Shown: positions 19,958 through 27,620, counted from the first letter of the stretch. The stretch: DNA of 64,000 nt from Campylobacter sp. US33a (GCF_004378855.1 NZ_RYYL01000004.1:122614-186613), one strand, 5' to 3'. Notes: generated from the sequence alone by a model not told the origin. Program-made: numbers and translations.

Positions 19958-20146
19958 TTAAGCGTAGATATCAATCCCGCCAGAATTTGCAGAAGAGCTT
20001 ACAGCAGGAGTGCTTGAAGTATTTGTTCCGCTTGTTAGTCCTTCTAAAAGTTGTGCCATTGCCGCTTCGTTTGCGTCCATAGCTTTTTTAAAAACGCTGG
20101 TATTTACCGCAACCATTAAGGAAGCATTACTCATATCAGGTATCAT
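19958..20146 (-). CDS. small YjfB-like putative motility protein (62 aa)
   Basis: The start at 20146 is chosen because a perfect AGGAGG lies 5 bases before it (20152-20157). The 62-residue product begins MIPDMSNASLMVAVNTSV and contains FKKAMDANEAAMAQLLEGL, resembling the YjfB/putative motility protein family, then a Ser/Thr/Gly-rich tail. There is no signal peptide. A sigma-28-like promoter lies upstream. The function is unknown and the flagellar link is inferred from family and promoter. Confidence 0.65.
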   Translation of the reverse strand: MIPDMSNASLMVAVNTSVFKKAMDANEAAMAQLLEGLTSGTNTSSTPAVSSSANSGGIDIYA

Positions 20147-20180
20147 TACACCCTCCTTTGTGAAACTAAGCACTTAATAT

Positions 20181-20208
20181 TAATCGGAAAAAAATACAAA
20201 TAATTAAC
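20181..20208 (-). promoter_or_regulatory. candidate sigma-28 (FliA) promoter of the YjfB-like gene
   Basis: On the minus strand GTTAA (20208-20204), a 16-base spacer rich in T, and CCGATTA (20187-20181) resemble the flagellar class 3 pattern TAAA-N15-CCGATA. A transcript would begin about 30 bases before the ATG at 20146. The match is imperfect in the -35 element. Confidence 0.35.
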
Positions 20209-20274
20209 ATTTCTAAAGTAAATTTTTTAAATATAAGTAAAATTTAACAATAAAATACAAAATAAGGATAAATA

Positions 20275-20676
20275 ATGAAAAATTCTTTAGAAAAATTATT
20301 TTCTTATCTTTCACAAAATACAATTCATATTTTAAGCACTAGCGCAGATAATATCGTTCATTCAAGACCTATTGGAAGTATGATATTAGCAAGAGATAGG
20401 ATTTATTATTGTATGAATAAAAATAAAGCAATGTATACTCAGCTTTGTATCAACAATCAAATTTGCATTTGTGTGTGTTTGGAAAATTATACTTGGGTTA
20501 GAATTTATGCTAAGGTTTGTTTTGATGATGATTTAAGTGTAAAGCAAATTTTTATTGATAAAAACAAAACTAGATTTCAAAATGCAAAAGATGATAATTT
20601 TGCTATTTTTTATCTTAGTGATATTAAGGCTGAAATTCATAAAGGTTTAGAAATTGAAGTTTTAGAATTAAAATAA
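20275..20676 (+). CDS. pyridoxamine-5'-phosphate-oxidase-like split-barrel flavin-binding protein
   Basis: A 133-residue protein with the FMN-binding split-barrel pattern: TIHILSTSADNIVHSRPIGSMI, then a strand-rich centre (RIYYCMNKNKAMYTQL, ICICVCLENYTWVRIYAKV) and a C-terminal helix-strand ending EIHKGLEIEVLELK. Close relatives are annotated as pyridoxamine oxidase-like or heme/flavin-binding proteins. It lacks the C-terminal PLP-site extension of true PdxH. It is monocistronic, ending in a strong terminator. Confidence 0.7.
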   Translation: MKNSLEKLFSYLSQNTIHILSTSADNIVHSRPIGSMILARDRIYYCMNKNKAMYTQLCINNQICICVCLENYTWVRIYAKVCFDDDLSVKQIFIDKNKTRFQNAKDDNFAIFYLSDIKAEIHKGLEIEVLELK

Positions 20677-20695
20677 AAGCCCAAAAAGGGCTTTT
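20675..20695 (+). terminator. intrinsic terminator after the split-barrel gene
   Basis: AAAAGCCC (20675-20682), a five-base A loop and GGGCTTTT (20688-20695) form a perfect 8-bp stem that overlaps the stop codon and ends in a T run. Being symmetric, it can also stop minus-strand transcripts from the cyd operon. Confidence 0.85.
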
Positions 20696-20748
20696 AAGCA
20701 ATATTTTGAAAAGATTCAAACTCTATATCGGAAAGAATTTAAAAAATT

Positions 20749-20853
20749 TTATAGTTTTTCTTCAATTTCAAGTTGTTTTATATTTAGCACAATGAATTTA
20801 TATGAAAGATAAATTACTAAAGGCCAAGTAAGTAAAAATAAAGCATGTAGCAT
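20749..20853 (-). CDS. 34-aa single-TM protein downstream of cydB, probable small bd-oxidase subunit
   Basis: An intact ATG-to-TAA frame begins 12 bases after the cydB stop, with AAGGA (20858-20862) just before it. The product starts MLHALFLLTWPLVIYLSYKF and ends in a charged IKQLEIEEKL tail: one membrane helix followed by a short cytoplasmic end. Size, topology and position are those of CydX/CydY-type accessory subunits that stabilise cytochrome bd, although it does not look like E. coli CydX in sequence. Role inferred from context only. Confidence 0.6.
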   Translation of the reverse strand: MLHALFLLTWPLVIYLSYKFIVLNIKQLEIEEKL

Positions 20854-20865
20854 TGTAATTCCTTT

Positions 20866-21993
20866 TTAATAAGCATGATCATCATTTGCGATTTCTTCGC
20901 GTGTGATTTTTTCCCTATCCATAGCACGCCACACATAAGTAATGTAAGCTAAAACAAAAGGCACAAGCAAAGAAGCATAAGCCATCACACTAAGGGTGTA
21001 GTAACTCGAACTCGCATTTTTTATCGTTAATGAGCTTTGCAAATGTGTAGTTGATGGATAAAACGCACTGTCTCCAAGCCCAACATTTAAAAGCAAAGCA
21101 AACACACACAAAATAGTTCCCAAACCCAAAGTCCAGATTGCGCAAGCAGTTTTTACAAAGGCACCCAAGTAAATTCCTAGCAAAACAAAAAGCACTCCAA
21201 GTAAAAGCAAAACAAGCAGTAATGGTTGTTCCAAAAAAGTATAAAAATACAAATTTGCACTCATACACACAAAATGATTTTCATCAACAAAAAAGCCATC
21301 TTTTAAAAAAATCCAAACAAGAAAAGCTAGGAAAAATGGTAAAAATAGAAGAGCATTGATGAAAATTTGTTTTGAAGCTTTAAATTTAATGCTTTCATTT
21401 TTGATATTATTCATAAAATACGCCGCACCCAAAATACGACTTAAAAAAATCAAAGCCAAGCCAAGTAAGTAATTATAAGGATTTAAAAGAAGTTCAAGTC
21501 CTCTAAAAGTATGCTCCCAAACGACAAAATTGTGCTCATCAAGTAAAAACTCAGATCCGCTAAAAAAACTACTCACAGCAACACCTATAAGAAAGGTAGC
21601 CAAGTAGCCATTGATTTTTAAGAAAAATTCATAGCTTTTTGCACCGTATAAATTACCTTGTTTTTTGCGGTATTCATAAGACACAGCTTGCAAGATGAAG
21701 CAAAAAAGTATGATAAGCCAAGCCCAATAAGCCCCGCCAAAACTTGTGCTATAAAAAAGTGGAAAAGCCGCAAAAGCTGCTCCGCCAAACATTACAAGAG
21801 TTGTAAAACCAAGTTCCCATTTGCGTCCTAAAGAATTGATAAGCATAGTTTTTTCAAGCTCATTAGTGCTTAAAGTATCTATAAGGGTTTGTCCGCCTTG
21901 CACAAAAAACATAAAAATTAAAAGAGCACCAAGCAAACTTAAAACCACCCACCAATAAATTTGAAGCTCTGCTAATTCTAAACCAAAAAACAT
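20866..21993 (-). CDS. cydB: cytochrome bd-type (cyanide-insensitive) quinol oxidase subunit II
   Basis: A 375-residue CydB with 8-9 membrane spans; the start MFFGLELAELQIYWWVVLSLLGALL and the FFVQGGQTL segment are typical. It pairs with CydA to reduce oxygen with quinol electrons. Its ATG overlaps the cydA stop by one base (TAATG). In C. jejuni this enzyme is also called CioB because the oxidase is cyanide-insensitive and may lack heme d. Confidence 0.93.
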   Translation of the reverse strand: MFFGLELAELQIYWWVVLSLLGALLIFMFFVQGGQTLIDTLSTNELEKTMLINSLGRKWELGFTTLVMFGGAAFAAFPLFYSTSFGGAYWAWLIILFCFILQAVSYEYRKKQGNLYGAKSYEFFLKINGYLATFLIGVAVSSFFSGSEFLLDEHNFVVWEHTFRGLELLLNPYNYLLGLALIFLSRILGAAYFMNNIKNESIKFKASKQIFINALLFLPFFLAFLVWIFLKDGFFVDENHFVCMSANLYFYTFLEQPLLLVLLLLGVLFVLLGIYLGAFVKTACAIWTLGLGTILCVFALLLNVGLGDSAFYPSTTHLQSSLTIKNASSSYYTLSVMAYASLLVPFVLAYITYVWRAMDREKITREEIANDDHAY

Positions 21994-23528
21994 TATTTTA
22001 CCCCTTTATCCTCGCTAAAGCCTTTTTTGATTTGACTTAGCATGATTTTGATTTCCGCAAGTAAAAGTGCAGTAAATAACACAGCAAAAATCCAAAAAGA
22101 AATTTTCACATTCACGCTTGCTAAATTTGTAGCCGCAATGCTAGTAGGCATAAGATCTTGTATGGCCCAAGGTTGTCTGCCCACTTCAGCTACGATCCAT
22201 CCAGCTTCTGCAGCTATATATCCTAGTGGGATTGTTAAAACGCAAAGCCATAAAATTTTGCGGAATTTTTCAATATCATTTGCCATAGTTAAATAAAGCG
22301 TGATGATAAAGAGTATGAAAAAATAACTTCCCAAAGCCACCATGATGTGAAAACTGTAAAAGGTTAGAGCAATCGGCGGCACAGCATCGCTTGGCTTTTC
22401 TAGATAACCATAACCAAAATCTTTAAAATGCTTTTCGAGTAAAATTTTATTTAAATTCATAGCATTTGTGTCGTTATTGTCTTTAGCTATTTTGTAATTT
22501 TTTAAGGCATCAATGGCGATTTTACCATTATCAATGCGAGTTTGCAAAGGGCTTATACCTTGTTTTTCATTGCCAAAAACTAAATCTTCAATGCCAGCTA
22601 CAAAAGAATTTGCATCACGGTTTCCTAAAATCGATAAAGCGTAAGGTATGCTTAAGTCAAATAAAAACACACTTTCGTTATTATCTAAAGTCTTTTTAGG
22701 ATTTAATATCCCAAAAGCAACGATACCCGCTCTATGTTCGCCTTTGTAAATTCCTTCCATCGCTGCAAGTTTCATCGGCTGGGTTTGAGTGACCCTATAG
22801 GCACTCTCATCGCCGCTAAAAAATAAAAATACCGAGCAAATAAGCCCAAAACTAGCACCAACTACAAGGCTTTTTTTGGCTTCTATAATATGGCGTTTTT
22901 TGAGTAAAAACCAAGCTGAAATTCCCATAACAAATAAAGCAGAAATCACATAGCCACTCGCCACAGTGTGTAAAAATTTCGAAACAGCCACAGGAGAAAA
23001 AGCCACTTCAAAGAAATTTTGCATTTCATTTCTTGCGGTATCAGGATTAAATTTCATTCCGATAGGGTATTGCATCCAGCCGTTTGCAACCAAAATCCAA
23101 AAGGCGCTTAGGTTGCTTCCAACTGCTACACACCAAGTCGAAAACAAGTGGAATTTTTTAGAAACCTTATCCCAGCCAAAAAACATTACTGCAAAAAAGG
23201 TTGCCTCTAAAAAGAATGCCATCAAGCCTTCAAACGCTAAAGGTGCGCCAAAAATATCACCTACAAACCAGCTGTAATTTGCCCAATTTGTCCCGAATTC
23301 AAATTCCATTATAATGCCCGTTGCTACACCGATGGCAAAATTTATAGCAAATAAAGCAAGCCAAAATTTGGTGATTTTTTTCCATTTTTCATTGCCTGTT
23401 TTAACATAGATTGTTTCCATAATGGCAATGATAAAAGAAAGCCCTAGAGTCAAAGGCACAAATAAAAAATGATAAAGTGCAGTTAGTGCAAATTGTGCTC
23501 TTGAGTAATCAACGCTACTAAGATCCAT
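21993..23528 (-). CDS. cydA: cytochrome bd-type (cyanide-insensitive) quinol oxidase subunit I
   Basis: A 511-residue CydA. The N-terminal SRAQFALTALYHFLFVPLTLG contains the heme-ligand histidine of the family, GLMAFFLEATFFAV carries the conserved Glu of the high-spin site, and GWIVAEVGRQPW follows the Q-loop region, which is short as in the CioA/S-form enzymes. It is the catalytic, heme-bearing subunit in the inner membrane, coupled to a DUF4492 gene upstream (TAATG). Confidence 0.95.
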   Translation of the reverse strand: MDLSSVDYSRAQFALTALYHFLFVPLTLGLSFIIAIMETIYVKTGNEKWKKITKFWLALFAINFAIGVATGIIMEFEFGTNWANYSWFVGDIFGAPLAFEGLMAFFLEATFFAVMFFGWDKVSKKFHLFSTWCVAVGSNLSAFWILVANGWMQYPIGMKFNPDTARNEMQNFFEVAFSPVAVSKFLHTVASGYVISALFVMGISAWFLLKKRHIIEAKKSLVVGASFGLICSVFLFFSGDESAYRVTQTQPMKLAAMEGIYKGEHRAGIVAFGILNPKKTLDNNESVFLFDLSIPYALSILGNRDANSFVAGIEDLVFGNEKQGISPLQTRIDNGKIAIDALKNYKIAKDNNDTNAMNLNKILLEKHFKDFGYGYLEKPSDAVPPIALTFYSFHIMVALGSYFFILFIITLYLTMANDIEKFRKILWLCVLTIPLGYIAAEAGWIVAEVGRQPWAIQDLMPTSIAATNLASVNVKISFWIFAVLFTALLLAEIKIMLSQIKKGFSEDKGVK

Positions 23529-23758
23529 TATTCTTCCTTGGTAAGATTTTTTATAACAAAATTTGTTTTTTCTTTTTGAGTGTTAAAAGCGGAATTTATA
23601 GTGTTATCAAATAAAAACATTTTGATAAACAAAAACATCACTAAAAGCTTAATGATGATGATTTTCCATAAGGTTTTACCTAGTTTTAAATTCATAAAAC
23701 CTTCTTTGTAAAAATTAAAAATTTCACACAAAGCATTAAAATAGCGTTTTAAAAGCAT
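23528..23758 (-). CDS. DUF4492 family protein associated with cytochrome bd
   Basis: A 76-residue protein with FNFYKEGFMNLKLGKTLW and a following hydrophobic helix (IIIIKLLVMFLFIKMFLF), the DUF4492 pattern (FYxxGFxxMxLGKxLW..IxIKLFxMF). Genes of this family precede cydA in Campylobacter, Helicobacter and Bacteroidetes. It is first in the operon, overlapping cydA by one base. The function is unknown; assembly or stability of the oxidase is a fair inference. Confidence 0.8.
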   Translation of the reverse strand: MLLKRYFNALCEIFNFYKEGFMNLKLGKTLWKIIIIKLLVMFLFIKMFLFDNTINSAFNTQKEKTNFVIKNLTKEE

Positions 23759-23839
23759 ATTTTATCCTTGAAATAAATTCAAAAATGCAAATCTTAAAAT
23801 AAATCTTATAAAAATTTGCTTTATATGGCGGTGATTTTG

Positions 23840-24184
23840 TTACTTTACGATGAATTTGTCATTGTGTGATTTTGGGCAAGATACGACTATAAACTCTAAA
23901 TCTTCGCAAGTTTGATTTATCATTTGATGAATTTGATGAGCTTTGATATGTATACCTTCCCCTGCTTCTAGTTCGATATCCGCATTTTCTAGTCTCATCA
24001 AGGCTTTTCCTTTTAAAATATAAAAAAACTGCTCAGCTTTATCATGATAATGCATATCTTCAGCTGTATGTGGAGGCATTTTTTCGGCAATAATGCTTAA
24101 ATGTTTACTATCAACAAAGTGCCAACCGTCGCAAATTTCTTTCCAATTATAATGTTTGGCATTTTCTCTTGTAATTTTTTGCAT
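23840..24184 (-). CDS. small cupin-domain protein
   Basis: A 114-residue single-domain cupin. Motif 1 is DMHYHDKAEQFFYILKGKA (two His, one Glu as metal ligands), and motif 2 follows as GEGIHIKAHQIHQMINQ with a further His. Such proteins bind a divalent metal and may act as isomerases, dioxygenases or sensors. Substrate unknown. It stands alone between the cyd operon and flgE. Confidence 0.8.
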   Translation of the reverse strand: MQKITRENAKHYNWKEICDGWHFVDSKHLSIIAEKMPPHTAEDMHYHDKAEQFFYILKGKALMRLENADIELEAGEGIHIKAHQIHQMINQTCEDLEFIVVSCPKSHNDKFIVK

Positions 24185-24254
24185 TTCACTTCCCCTACTA
24201 AATTTTTGGTATTATAAGTATTTTTTGACTAAAACATTATTAAAAGCAAAAATG

Positions 24255-24320
24255 TTTATAAGTGGCATTTGATTTTGGACGAATTTAAAAAATCGCTAAA
24301 TTTTGCCACGAACTTATAAA
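24255..24320. repeat. imperfect inverted repeat upstream of flgE
   Basis: TTTATAAGT-GGCA (24255-24267) is mirrored by TGCC-ACGA-ACTTATAAA (24304-24320): 13 paired bases with a four-base bulge and a 36-base loop. It lies between the divergent cupin and flgE genes, about 110 bases above the sigma-54 promoter. Its role is unknown. Confidence 0.5.
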
Positions 24321-24428
24321 TTATGATAATTCCAAGGATTTTAAACTCATCACTCACGCCAACGACACTACAAATTTTAATTTTAAAATACTAAATTTTT
24401 ACAAAACTATCTACAAATTTTATAAATT

Positions 24429-24445
24429 TGGAACGCTATTTGCTT
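24429..24445 (+). promoter_or_regulatory. sigma-54 (RpoN) promoter of flgE
   Basis: TGGAACG at 24429-24435 and TTTGCTT at 24439-24445 give the invariant GG (24430-24431) and GC (24442-24443) with exactly 10 bases between, matching TGGCAC-N5-TTGC. Campylobacter hook genes are class 2, RpoN- and FlgR-dependent, which agrees. Confidence 0.88.
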
Positions 24446-24461
24446 GAGTTTTGCAACTCAA
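24444..24461 (+). other. hairpin at the start of the flgE leader
   Basis: TTGAGTT (24444-24450) and AACTCAA (24455-24461) are a perfect 7-bp inverted repeat with a TTGC loop, immediately downstream of the sigma-54 -12 element. In RNA it would sit at or within a few bases of the 5' end, ten bases before the AAGGAT ribosome-binding site. Confidence 0.5.
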
Positions 24462-24481
24462 TATTTTATAAAGGATTTAAC

Positions 24482-26980
24482 ATGATGAGATCTCTGTGGT
24501 CTGGAGTATCTGGACTTCAAACACATCAAGTAGCAATGGATGTAGAAGGTAACAATATCGCCAATGTCAATACGACTGGTTTTAAATATTCTCGTGTGGA
24601 TTTTGGAACAATGTTTAGTCAAACAGTAAAAATTGCAACAGGACCAAATGGTAATCAAGGTGGTCAGAATCCTTTACAAGTGGGACTTGGTTCTGCAGTA
24701 AATTCTACGACAAGAATTCATTCTCAAGGTTCTATTCAAAGTACTGAGAAAACCACCGATGTGGCGATAGAGGGTGATGGATTTTTTATGGTTTCTGATG
24801 ATGGGGGCTTGACTCGTTATCTTACAAGAAATGGGGACTTTAAGCTTGATGCGGCAGGAAATTTCGTTAATAATGCCGGTTATGTCGTGCAAGGTTGGAA
24901 CCGTGATCCTATGAGTGGGCTTATAAACAACTCTGCATCTCCAACAAATATTTTCATCGATCCAGGTATGAATATCCCTGCGAAAATGAGTACAGAGCTT
25001 GCTATTAAAGCAAATCTTAACAGTGGACTTAGCATAGGAAATGCGAAATCTCCTATTTATGCACTTGATTCTGTGCACGGTTTTAATACCAAAAATGCTG
25101 AAACTATCAATGAAAATGATCCAAGCGAAACACAATTTTATACTACTGAAAAAAATGCAAATCAAATCATCGAAAAAGGTGTTGATGCTGGAAGTTTGTA
25201 TAATGGAAATGGCGAAGGTTTAAATTTAAGAGATGGACAAGGAATTTGGGTAAGTTATGCAGATGCGAAATTTAGCACGGCTAAGGAAAATTCTACCGGA
25301 GTATTTAATCCTGATAATAAAACAGCACAAAACAATGTGACTTTTTGGGGACATGAGAAAAAACCTGTGACTTTAGATATCACTATCAATGGGGTGCATA
25401 TTTATAATGAAAATATTAAAAGCATAGACGAAGCCATTGCTTATATCAATACCTTTGCTATACCTGATGATAACAGAGACGGCACAGGGGTTAAAGCGAC
25501 AAAAAATGCTGATGGTTCGGGTATTGATTTTGTTAATACCAATGCAGATGGCACTACAGACAATATGAAAAATATTCATTTGGTTGTAAATCAAGGTAAT
25601 AGCGCAGGTGAGGTTCAAACTATACCTGTGACAGGCAATCCCGCTGATTTTGATTGGGATAATGTAACTTTAAATACTGCTGGTGCTGATTCTTCGCTTA
25701 TTGATGGAACTTCTAATCAAATTGAAATTATTACAGCTCATAAGTATGTATATAGCTCATCTCCTGTAGATATACCACCAATGGTAAATCCTGATGGCGG
25801 CCCTGCATATAATGCTGGAGATGCTGCAACTCCTGGTACGGGATCTGCAAATTTTGAAGATGCTTTGGCTGGTGGTTTGCTAAATACTAATACTAGGACT
25901 TTTAGAACCACTGAGGATTTAAGAGAGCTTTTGCAAAGAGATGCAAGATATGGGGTTGATTATGATGGAAGTGGGGTATTTGAAGACAGTGATGTTAATG
26001 GAGCGGTTAAGGTGACTGTAAATTCTTCAGGTGCTTTTGTGATTTCTAATCCAAACACTACAAGTGATAATTTTGGACAAACTACAGCACAACAACCAAA
26101 AGATATGAATTTTAATATTACTGCTTATAAGGATAAAGCCGGCACTGTAAGCACCAATGATGCCTTTACTAAGATTTTCAAAGGTTTTGATGGTCCTATG
26201 ACTGTGGGTTCAGCGATTAAAGAAAGTGAAGCGATGTATCTTAGCTCTTTTTCAGCAAGTCTTGATGTTTATGATTCTTTAGGATCAAAACATACTATTG
26301 TTGTTGAATTTACTAAGCTTAATACTACAGCAGATGGTGGTAATGAATGGTCGATGATTATTAAAGTGCCTGAACCTGCAGAGATCAATGCCACAGGCGA
26401 AGGTCCAAACAATATCATCGTGGGTAGTGCGAGATTTAACAATGATGGTTCTTTGGTTGCTTATAATCCAAAAACTATTAATTTCTCACCAAATAACGGT
26501 GCAATGCCAAATCAACAAATCAAACTTTCTTTTGGTTCAAGCGGTGGTTTTGATGGTATAGTAAGTAATTCCCAACAATCAGCACTCACAGCACAAAAAA
26601 CTGATGGTTATGCCGGAGGTAGTTTGCAGCCTGAGTCTTTAAAAGTCGATGAAAGTGGTTATATTTGGGGTGAATTTACCAATGGACAGGCTTTGGCTTT
26701 AGCACAAATTGGTATCGCAAATGTTAGCAATAATGCAGGGCTTGAAGAAATTGGCGGAAATATGTTTAAACTTACTGCAAATTCTGGAGATTTAATCATA
26801 GGTGAAGCAGGAACAGGCGGTCGCGGAAAAATGCATTCAAGTGCACTTGAAATGTCAAATGTGGATTTGAGTCGCTCTTTAACTCAACTTATCGTGGTGC
26901 AAAGGGGTTATCAAGCGAATTCAAAAACCATTTCAACTAGCGATCAAATGCTTAATACCTTACTTCAACTCAAACAATAA
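24482..26980 (+). CDS. flgE: flagellar hook protein FlgE
   Basis: 832 residues from ATG 24482 (AAGGAT at 24471-24476). The N-terminal MMRSLWSGVSGLQTHQVAMD and the GNNIANVNTTGFKYSR are the flagellar rod/hook signature; the C-terminal LTQLIVVQRGYQANSKTIS and LNTLLQLKQ form the D0 coiled coil. The middle (about residues 190-600) is the large, surface-exposed and variable region that makes Campylobacter FlgE about twice as long as the Salmonella protein. It is monocistronic with its own sigma-54 promoter and terminator. Confidence 0.95.
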   Translation: MMRSLWSGVSGLQTHQVAMDVEGNNIANVNTTGFKYSRVDFGTMFSQTVKIATGPNGNQGGQNPLQVGLGSAVNSTTRIHSQGSIQSTEKTTDVAIEGDGFFMVSDDGGLTRYLTRNGDFKLDAAGNFVNNAGYVVQGWNRDPMSGLINNSASPTNIFIDPGMNIPAKMSTELAIKANLNSGLSIGNAKSPIYALDSVHGFNTKNAETINENDPSETQFYTTEKNANQIIEKGVDAGSLYNGNGEGLNLRDGQGIWVSYADAKFSTAKENSTGVFNPDNKTAQNNVTFWGHEKKPVTLDITINGVHIYNENIKSIDEAIAYINTFAIPDDNRDGTGVKATKNADGSGIDFVNTNADGTTDNMKNIHLVVNQGNSAGEVQTIPVTGNPADFDWDNVTLNTAGADSSLIDGTSNQIEIITAHKYVYSSSPVDIPPMVNPDGGPAYNAGDAATPGTGSANFEDALAGGLLNTNTRTFRTTEDLRELLQRDARYGVDYDGSGVFEDSDVNGAVKVTVNSSGAFVISNPNTTSDNFGQTTAQQPKDMNFNITAYKDKAGTVSTNDAFTKIFKGFDGPMTVGSAIKESEAMYLSSFSASLDVYDSLGSKHTIVVEFTKLNTTADGGNEWSMIIKVPEPAEINATGEGPNNIIVGSARFNNDGSLVAYNPKTINFSPNNGAMPNQQIKLSFGSSGGFDGIVSNSQQSALTAQKTDGYAGGSLQPESLKVDESGYIWGEFTNGQALALAQIGIANVSNNAGLEEIGGNMFKLTANSGDLIIGEAGTGGRGKMHSSALEMSNVDLSRSLTQLIVVQRGYQANSKTISTSDQMLNTLLQLKQ

Positions 26981-26990
26981 TTTTTTAACA

Positions 26991-27016
26991 GTCAAGCTTA
27001 GTGCTTGGCTATTTTT
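26991..27016 (+). terminator. terminator after flgE
   Basis: GTCAAGC (26991-26997) pairs with GCTTGGC (27003-27009) over 7 bp with one G-T pair and a TTAGT loop, followed by TATTTTTGG. It lies 11 bases after the flgE stop. Confidence 0.65.
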
Positions 27017-27275
27017 GGTTTGTGATTGTTTTAAGTTTTGGTGAGTTTTTGTTCTTTTAAATTTTTGTATTTTGTGAAAATTTTTGGCGAATTTGCTTTG
27101 TTAAAGAGTTATGAAATTTTTAAGAATTTTATTTTTCGAGCTTTAAATTTATATTTTATTTAAAGTTTTAAATTCGCTTTGGATATTGAAATTTCGGTGC
27201 TTAGAAATAAGATAAAATCAATGCTAATTTTCCAAATGAAACAAAAATGTAATTTGTGTTAAATATTTTAAACTT

Positions 27276-27323
27276 AAATCTAGCTTTACAAGTCTATGAT
27301 TATAGCTTTGTAATACTAGATTT
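27276..27323. repeat. 48-base near-perfect palindrome, long hairpin
   Basis: Nested arms: AAATCTAG/CTAGATTT, TTACAA/TTGTAA and CTAT/ATAG around a GATT loop, separated by two symmetric 2x2 mismatches, giving 18 pairs. A second copy-like arm (AAGTCTAT at 27290-27297 and ATAGACTT at 27324-27331) offers an alternative pairing. There is no T run, so a terminator is unlikely. Confidence 0.7.
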
Positions 27324-27346
27324 ATAGACTTGACCTTCAATCTATT

Positions 27347-27380
27347 GCTAACCTGCTCTCTTTTTCGTTGAGCGGGTTGC
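27347..27380. repeat. inverted repeat with 9-bp GC-rich stem
   Basis: AACCTGCTC (27350-27358) pairs with GAGCGGGTT (27370-27378), one T-G wobble, with an 11-base loop. A further GC/GC pair extends it at 27347-27380. GC-rich compared with its surroundings, without a T run. Confidence 0.55.
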
Positions 27381-27428
27381 AATTTTCTTTAAGCTAAAAT
27401 TTTGTTTTTTTGATATAAAATTACGCCC

Positions 27429-27513
27429 AGAGTTTCATTTCCTTTGATTATTATAATTACAACTTCAATCCCCCCCCCCATCATAGATTGAATGTTTTAC
27501 ATTATGAAACTCT
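27429..27513. repeat. inverted repeats enclosing a C10 homopolymer (27470-27479)
   Basis: Outer arms AGAGTTTCAT (27429-27438) and ATGAAACTCT (27504-27513) are perfect 10-mers; inner arms TTCAATC (27464-27470) and GATTGAA (27486-27492) flank the ten-C run. Long G/C tracts are rare in this AT-rich DNA and are the usual slippage sites of Campylobacter, yet here no gene frame crosses it. Confidence 0.65.
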
Positions 27514-27514
27514 A

Positions 27515-27533
27515 GAGGGAAGCTCCTTCCCTC
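27515..27533. repeat. perfect 8-bp hairpin
   Basis: GAGGGAAG, loop CTC, CTTCCCTC. No T run follows on the plus strand; on the minus strand it precedes the C10-bearing inverted repeat. It may be an old terminator or part of a structured RNA. Confidence 0.5.
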
Positions 27534-27574
27534 GCTTTAAACTAAATTTCCTAAACTTCTTTTTATTAATTGAC

Positions 27575-27580
27575 TATAAT
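27575..27580 (+). promoter_or_regulatory. -10 box before the decayed antitoxin gene
   Basis: TATAAT in TTGACTATAATC lies 40 bases before the ATG at 27621, which also has AAAGGA at 27611-27616. The promoter and ribosome-binding site look intact although the genes are broken. Confidence 0.5.
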
Positions 27581-27620
27581 CTTTAGATGATTTATGATTT
27601 TTATCAAAGCAAAGGAAAAA

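Larger units (their letters stand above)
27017..27590. other. gene-free tract between flgE and a decayed toxin-antitoxin module
   Basis: I find no convincing reading frame on either strand. The left 250 bases are AT-rich without clear structure. From 27276 to 27533 four inverted repeats follow one another, listed separately, with a C10 homopolymer inside the third. Together with the decayed module to the right it looks like an old insertion or rearrangement scar. Confidence 0.5.

Noticed and set aside
24674..25165. 163-codon frame antisense to flgE
   Set aside because: His/Ile/Ser-rich translation produced by the coding strand's codon bias; no homology pattern and no ribosome-binding site.
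27467..27485. Poly-C tract as a start-proximal switch of a minus-strand gene
   Set aside because: All three minus-strand frames across the G10 run meet stops within a few codons, whatever the tract length.
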